Under the pieces are notes generated by a model. The model had not been told where the DNA came from. It ran no database searches and saw nothing but the letters and a program-made list of their open reading frames with translations. Positions 6,646 to 9,816 of a stretch of 9,816 bases of DNA are shown here, piece after piece. Position numbers and translations under genes: made by a program. The first letter of the stretch is position 1. Each line of letters opens with the position of its first letter. This DNA is from CAYZJV01 sp964482325 (GTDB taxonomy: Bacteria; Spirochaetota; Spirochaetia; Sphaerochaetales; Sphaerochaetaceae), in assembly GCA_964482325.1 (NCBI GenBank), contig CAYZXD010000057.1, positions 1 to 9,816 on the forward strand. Direction: 5' to 3'.

Positions 6646-7311
6646 ATGAAGATTCTCTGCATTGCTGATGATCGTGATCCGTTGATCTACTCTTCACAGG
6701 TCGCTCAACGGTATGCTGATGTCGATCTGGTGATTTCTGCAGGTGATTTGCAGCTGAAGTATTATGAATTCATTGTTTCATCACTGAATCGACCGTTTTA
6801 TTTTGTCTTTGGTAATCATCAGACACAGTATCTTTCGCGCTTTATGCATCGTTCTTCACTTGATGAACTCCGATATGACCATACACGCATGGGATGGGGC
6901 GTCGGAGGTCAGTGCATCGATGGGAAGATGGTCCGTGATAAAAGTACCGGATTACTCCTTGCCGGTCTGGGAGGGTCGATGCGCTATAATCGGGGCGAGC
7001 ATCAATTTACTGAATTCGATATGGTTCTGAGAATGGTGAAATTGCTCCCGCATCTGGTCTATAATCGCATCCGCTATAAACGGTATGTGGATATGTTGAT
7101 TACCCACGCACCACCACGTGGTATCGGGGATGGCGAGGATCGTTGCCACACCGGATTCACGGTGTTTCTCTGGTTTATCCGGTGGTTCAATCCACGGTAT
7201 CTTCTACATGGGCATATACATCTTATTGATGCCAATGCTCCGAGAATCACCCGGATAGGTAAAACTGAGGTAATCAATGTATATCGCAGTTATCTGCTGG
7301 AAACGGAGTGA
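6646..7311 (+). CDS. Calcineurin-like metallophosphoesterase
   Basis: From ATG at 6646 the protein has 221 residues. The metallophosphoesterase motifs appear in order: ILCIADDRDP (3-12) in place of the usual SDxH, ISAGDLQ (30-36), FGNHQ (55-59), LITHAPPRG (151-159) and LLHGHIH (186-192). The di-metal site is thus present with an altered first motif (D8/D9 then R10 where the family usually has His). Related short phosphoesterases with a non-His residue there exist, so activity is not excluded; the substrate (phosphodiester or nucleotide) is unknown. It starts 4 nt after the PNP stop with a poor ribosome site, suggesting translational coupling; an upstream TTG at 6622 would overlap PNP and is less likely. 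The next gene begins 3 nt after its stop. Position alone hints at a nucleotide-related role. Confidence 0.85.
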   Translation: MKILCIADDRDPLIYSSQVAQRYADVDLVISAGDLQLKYYEFIVSSLNRPFYFVFGNHQTQYLSRFMHRSSLDELRYDHTRMGWGVGGQCIDGKMVRDKSTGLLLAGLGGSMRYNRGEHQFTEFDMVLRMVKLLPHLVYNRIRYKRYVDMLITHAPPRGIGDGEDRCHTGFTVFLWFIRWFNPRYLLHGHIHLIDANAPRITRIGKTEVINVYRSYLLETE

Positions 7312-7314
7312 ACC

Positions 7315-8217
7315 ATGAGTCAATCAAGTTTCACCAGCAGCGAGGATTTTTCCCGTGCCCGTGCAAAAGCCCGCATGCAGCAGCTGCTCTCTACGTTGCA
7401 GTGGAAGAATCAGGAACTGCTCTCCTTTTATGAAGTAACGGAACTGCTTCGTCCAAGAATAGAGACCTATCGGGGATTCATGGCTATTCCTATAGATCGG
7501 ATTATCGGGAGTGAGGGACGGTATCACGATTTTACATTAGCCTTTTACCCGCGAAAGGAGATGCTTCGTTCTCGATGGCAACGGGTGGATGAAGCACACG
7601 TGAAACAGATAATTCTTCCTCCTATCAGCGTCTACAAATTGGGAGATTACTACTTCGTCAGAGATGGAAATCATCGAGTCTCCGTAGCCAAGATGCAGGG
7701 GGTAGCCTTTATCGATGCTGAAGTAGTCGAACTTGATTCACAGATCACTCTTGAACCAGGGCTCACCCGTGCTCAATTGATCAGACGAGTCGTTGCGTAT
7801 GAGCGCGATCGGTTTATTGACGCGTACGCTTTTGATTCCTTTATGGACATGAACCTGCTGAAGTTCTCTTCCTGCGGTATGTATCCTGAAATCATAAATC
7901 ATATCCTGGTGCACAAGTACTATATTAATCAGAATGTGGAGGGGGAAATACCTTTAGTAGAAGCTGCCAAATCCTGGTATAGCCAGGTATTTATTCCTAT
8001 TGTTCATCAGATTCGGGAAGATAGACTGCTCAGAGCTTTTCCCGGAAAGACGTATGGAGATCTCTATCTGTGGATCGTTCGGCATTGGGATACGTTGAAG
8101 AGAGACACTGATGAGCAACAGCTTTCCATTGAAAGGGCAAGTCGGGATTTTAAGAGCCGTTTTAGTGCGGGTCGCATGCAGAGATGGCTGAAATGGCTAC
8201 ATGATCGATTCAGGTGA
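7315..8217 (+). CDS. ParB/sulfiredoxin-fold domain protein
   Basis: The 300-residue cytoplasmic protein has a ParB/Srx-type phosphate-binding segment, YYFVRDGNHRVSVAKMQG (112-129), preceded by the strand pair LPPISVYKLGD (101-111) and followed by FIDAEVVEL (132-140). A second conserved-looking block at the C-terminal side reads SWY (220-222), FIPIV, IRE, LL, FPGKT (242-246) and DLYLWI (249-254), an arrangement I associate with ParB-like proteins of unknown function in several phyla. There is no ParB helix-turn-helix or partner ParA nearby, so a partition role is unlikely; nucleotide-dependent regulation or small-molecule phosphorylation, as in ParB-fold serine kinases, is only a possibility. 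GGAG lies 6 nt before the ATG. Last gene of the salvage operon, ending 5 nt from the convergent exported-protein gene. Confidence 0.7.
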   Translation: MSQSSFTSSEDFSRARAKARMQQLLSTLQWKNQELLSFYEVTELLRPRIETYRGFMAIPIDRIIGSEGRYHDFTLAFYPRKEMLRSRWQRVDEAHVKQIILPPISVYKLGDYYFVRDGNHRVSVAKMQGVAFIDAEVVELDSQITLEPGLTRAQLIRRVVAYERDRFIDAYAFDSFMDMNLLKFSSCGMYPEIINHILVHKYYINQNVEGEIPLVEAAKSWYSQVFIPIVHQIREDRLLRAFPGKTYGDLYLWIVRHWDTLKRDTDEQQLSIERASRDFKSRFSAGRMQRWLKWLHDRFR

Positions 8218-8222
8218 AAATC

Positions 8223-8774
8223 TTAGAGAGGATTGGTAAACGAGAAGGTTATGGTGTCTTCATACTGTCCGGCAAGAGCAGTTTCATCGTCGGGAACAAG
8301 GAACGAAAAACTTCCGGTGATATCGTATCCCTGGTTGAAGCCTTCCATCAGTTTTGGGGTGTTCACAATTACCGCCACTTCATTCTGTATCCCTAGTCCG
8401 GCATAATCAAAGAACATCTGGTAAGGAATATATTCACCTTCAACTGAAGTATGTGCAAGTCTCAATGGCCCACCTATGGGACTTGATTCACTGGTGACTG
8501 TCAGCTGTAATTCACTGTTTGCAATCAGGCGGTAGGCAACTCGGTTCACGCTGCGGTCATTTCCCATCTGTACAGCAAACGGGGATTCTGCGAGAATCTC
8601 AAAGGTACTTTCTGCAAGAACGGTAGAGTTAAGCTCCAGGATTCGGGTATGGAGGGACTCAGGTATGGCCGCAAAAGTCCTTCCCAGGGTCAATACGAGC
8701 AGTAGTACAGTAATTCCTGCAATTCTCAACCGAAGTTTCTGGCGTGTTGTATGTGTACGATTCTCACTAATCAT
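8223..8774 (-). CDS. Small exported protein of unknown function
   Basis: The 183-residue protein has a clear N-terminal signal peptide: a basic start (R11, K13, R15, R17), a hydrophobic core (about 18-30) and an A-x-A-like cleavage region around TFAA (33-36), predicting a mature secreted or periplasmic protein of about 148 residues. The mature part is rich in beta-type alternation. It ends GQYEDTITFSFTNPL (169-183), which resembles the closing strand (GxYxDTITxxx) of spore-coat-U/fimbrial-like immunoglobulin-type domains; this is resemblance only. There are no cysteines. The start has no strong ribosome site. The stop lies 5 nt beyond the ParB-fold gene's stop, so the two transcripts must converge without an obvious terminator. 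Probably monocistronic. Function not recognised. Confidence 0.75.
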   Translation of the reverse strand: MISENRTHTTRQKLRLRIAGITVLLLVLTLGRTFAAIPESLHTRILELNSTVLAESTFEILAESPFAVQMGNDRSVNRVAYRLIANSELQLTVTSESSPIGGPLRLAHTSVEGEYIPYQMFFDYAGLGIQNEVAVIVNTPKLMEGFNQGYDITGSFSFLVPDDETALAGQYEDTITFSFTNPL

Positions 8775-8780
8775 GAATAT

Positions 8781-8809
8781 ACACTACCAATACGCATCAC
8801 TTGTGTCAA
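8781..8809 (-). promoter_or_regulatory. Candidate promoter of the exported-protein gene
   Basis: On the minus strand TTGACA (8809-8804, 6/6) is followed after 17 nt by TAGTGT (8786-8781, 3/6). The start would fall at about 8774, at the start codon itself, so either the transcript is nearly leaderless, another -10 is used, or the real start codon is further in. The -35 is convincing, the -10 is not. Confidence 0.35.
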
Positions 8810-8837
8810 TAGTTCGTTATTGCCAAAGGGAAAAACT

Positions 8838-8851
8838 TTGCATGAGTGCAA
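8838..8851. repeat. Short inverted repeat TTGCA-N4-TGCAA
   Basis: A perfect 5-bp dyad (TTGCA 8838-8842, TGCAA 8847-8851) with a TGAG centre lies just upstream of the plus-strand -35 box at 8854 and about 30 nt upstream of the minus-strand -35. It could be an operator for either direction, but a 5-bp dyad can arise by chance in AT-rich spacer. Confidence 0.3.
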
Positions 8852-8853
8852 TA

Positions 8854-8881
8854 TTGATAAATTATGCGTAACTGGTATACT
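8854..8881 (+). promoter_or_regulatory. Sigma-70 promoter upstream of the GntR gene
   Basis: TTGATA (8854-8859, 5/6), a 16-nt spacer and TATACT (8876-8881, 5/6) make the best plus-strand promoter in this intergenic region. Transcription would start near 8888, giving a leader of roughly 205 nt before the regulator's ATG at 9095. Its -10 lies within the TGGTATACTA element. Confidence 0.6.
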
Positions 8882-8882
8882 A
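8873..8882. promoter_or_regulatory. Putative GntR/FCD-type operator TGGTATACTA
   Basis: TGGTATACTA differs by one base from the perfect palindrome TGGTATACCA, the core recognised by several FCD-family GntR regulators (for example UxuR/ExuR-type sites; NanR binds GGTATA repeats). It covers the -10 box of the promoter that should drive the GntR gene, an arrangement typical of negative autoregulation. Assignment to this regulator is inference. Confidence 0.4.
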
Positions 8883-9094
8883 CAGGCAACTTATTCATTA
8901 TTTGTCCTATTTTTATCTGAAATATGGAGTTCTTATCCGGGAAAAAGAATGAAAAAGATACAGAAATATCTGATCAATATAGGGTATCTTGTGACAAAAG
9001 ATAAGGGGTTTTTCGGTTGAATTACTTTTCTAGTATTCATTTGCACAAAAATATGTCATACTTATGCGGTAAGAGTAAGGAGCATAAGACAGAT
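8882..9094 (+). other. AT-rich leader before the GntR gene
   Basis: This gap of just over 200 nt holds no gene I can support. Two overlapping mini-frames occur: a 23-codon frame from ATG 8949 to a stop at 9020 (basic, starting MKKIQKYL) and a 26-codon frame from ATG 8924. Neither has a convincing ribosome site. A 7-bp inverted repeat (AAGATAC 8955-8961 with GTATCTT 8984-8990) encloses a 22-nt loop and is not a terminator. No known riboswitch pattern was recognised. Confidence 0.4.
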
Positions 9095-9816
9095 ATGATC
9101 ACTTCTTTCAGCACAGAAACCAAATCGGCACAGATTGCCAGACAGATAGAAGAGATGATTCTCACGAAAGTGTATCAAGCGGGAGATCCGCTCCCATCGC
9201 AGCAGGAGCTTGCAGATGAATTCAAGGCAAGCAGTCGTTCAATTCGTGAAGCATTCAAGCAGCTTGAGGCGAAAGGTCTGGTTGAAATCAGTCAGGGAAG
9301 AAGGGCAACCGTCAAGTCGAATAACCTTGACCAGTTTGTTGCATCCCTTTCCTCTTCGCTTATCAGCAATCACACAGCGGACAAAAAACTGCTTCTCGAT
9401 TTAATGCAGGTGAGAACCACCGTTGAGGTCTCTGCAACGAGAGAGCTTTCACGTAGTGATCAGCGAACCATTCTCGTGAGATCGTTAGATAATTTAACCA
9501 CGAAGATGGAACAGCTGCTTCCCCGGCTGAAAGACGGAGATGCTGATGCGGCAATTCAGTGGAATTCCCATGATTTTAATTTTCACAAGACACTGATTGA
9601 TTCCAATGAGAATGTAATTCTTACCGCTATTTATGAGAACCTCTCGCCATTGTTGTATCAGAGTATGGATCAGATTTCGAATACGTATATAGAGCTTGAA
9701 AAGAGTACTCGTGAACATCGGTACCTGGTGGATGCGCTGGAACAGGGCCAGACTGACCTTGCTGTTGCACTCGCACTTGTGCACCTTACCGCTATCCGCG
9801 GAAAGCTAGAGGCTAC
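9095..9816 (+). CDS. GntR-family regulator, FadR/FCD subfamily (3' end outside window)
   Basis: The frame is open from ATG 9095 to the window edge (240 complete codons; FCD-type proteins are usually about 220-250 residues, so only a few are probably missing). The N-terminal winged helix-turn-helix (about 10-75) shows SAQIARQIEEMIL, GDPLPSQQELADEF and SSRSIREAFKQLEAKGLV, classic GntR. The C-terminal half is an all-helical FCD ligand domain with its metal-ligand pattern: D160-FNF-H164, EH (H208) and H230 in ALALVHLTAI. Such proteins are mostly repressors released by organic acids or sugar acids, often with bound metal. AAGGAG (9077-9082) is 12 nt upstream, a little far. Upstream lie a good promoter and a possible operator, suggesting autoregulation. 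The regulated pathway is probably to the right, outside the window. Confidence 0.92.
   Translation, partial: MITSFSTETKSAQIARQIEEMILTKVYQAGDPLPSQQELADEFKASSRSIREAFKQLEAKGLVEISQGRRATVKSNNLDQFVASLSSSLISNHTADKKLLLDLMQVRTTVEVSATRELSRSDQRTILVRSLDNLTTKMEQLLPRLKDGDADAAIQWNSHDFNFHKTLIDSNENVILTAIYENLSPLLYQSMDQISNTYIELEKSTREHRYLVDALEQGQTDLAVALALVHLTAIRGKLEA

Noticed and set aside
8214..8396. 60-codon plus-strand frame overlapping the ParB-fold stop
   Set aside because: It starts with GTG inside the stop region and lies opposite the exported-protein gene; no features, no proper ribosome site.
8751..9020. 89-codon plus-strand frame across the intergenic region
   Set aside because: Its first part overlaps the exported protein's start and promoters and reads as random AT-rich sequence; only its last 23 codons, from ATG 8949, are worth noting.
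9363..9784. Minus-strand frames near the right edge
   Set aside because: They lie opposite the GntR/FCD gene, whose helix-turn-helix and metal-ligand motifs are unmistakable.
1..9816. CRISPR array, insertion sequence, prophage or toxin-antitoxin
   Set aside because: No regularly spaced repeats, transposase, phage or toxin-like genes are seen; the window looks like ordinary chromosomal backbone apart from the points listed.

Overview
This is a bacterial chromosomal window of moderate GC content. It holds ten protein genes, one of them running off the right edge, and the first 32 bases of a tRNA-Ser gene at the left edge. The set (long thymidine kinase homologue, DERA, PNP, membrane-bound M28 peptidase, ParB-fold protein, FCD-type GntR regulator) suggests a free-living or commensal anaerobe. 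My best guess is the Spirochaetota (Sphaerochaeta/Treponema-like), but nothing in the sequence proves this.

Layout. (1) Bases 1-32, minus strand: 5' part of a class II tRNA-Ser, with a textbook sigma-70 promoter (TTGACA-17-TATAGT) at 46-74. (2) 139-1395, plus: M28 zinc aminopeptidase-like protein with hydrophobic helices inserted between its metal-ligand motifs. (3) 1383-3879, minus, read right to left: a three-gene unit of a membrane-anchored zinc-ribbon/MTH1-type NUDIX hydrolase, an aldo/keto reductase and a YigZ/IMPACT-family protein. The last gene overlaps the peptidase gene tail to tail. (4) 3984-8217, plus: a compact five-gene operon of deoC, thymidine kinase-like gene, punA-type purine nucleoside phosphorylase, calcineurin-like phosphoesterase and ParB-fold protein, joined by a 14-nt overlap or gaps of 3-11 nt. 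(5) 8223-8774, minus: a small exported protein, 5 nt from the end of that operon. (6) 8775-9094: an intergenic region with a good plus-strand promoter (TTGATA-16-TATACT) whose -10 is embedded in a TGGTATACTA near-palindrome. (7) 9095 to the edge: GntR/FCD transcription factor, open at its 3' end.

How the genes fit together. The operon is a nucleoside salvage unit. PNP releases purine bases and (deoxy)ribose-1-phosphate, DERA splits deoxyribose-5-phosphate to acetaldehyde and glyceraldehyde-3-phosphate, and the kinase homologue would phosphorylate thymidine. No phosphopentomutase is present here. The divergent NUDIX gene resembles MTH1, which would fit nucleotide-pool cleaning beside the salvage genes. 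The two last operon genes are linked only by position. At the right end, the FCD regulator may control its own promoter through the TGGTATACTA element.

Most interesting points: the M28 domain split by membrane helices; the membrane-tethered NUDIX enzyme; the thymidine kinase homologue with N- and C-terminal extensions and altered zinc and lasso motifs; and the promoter/operator with a leader of about 200 nt upstream of the GntR gene.
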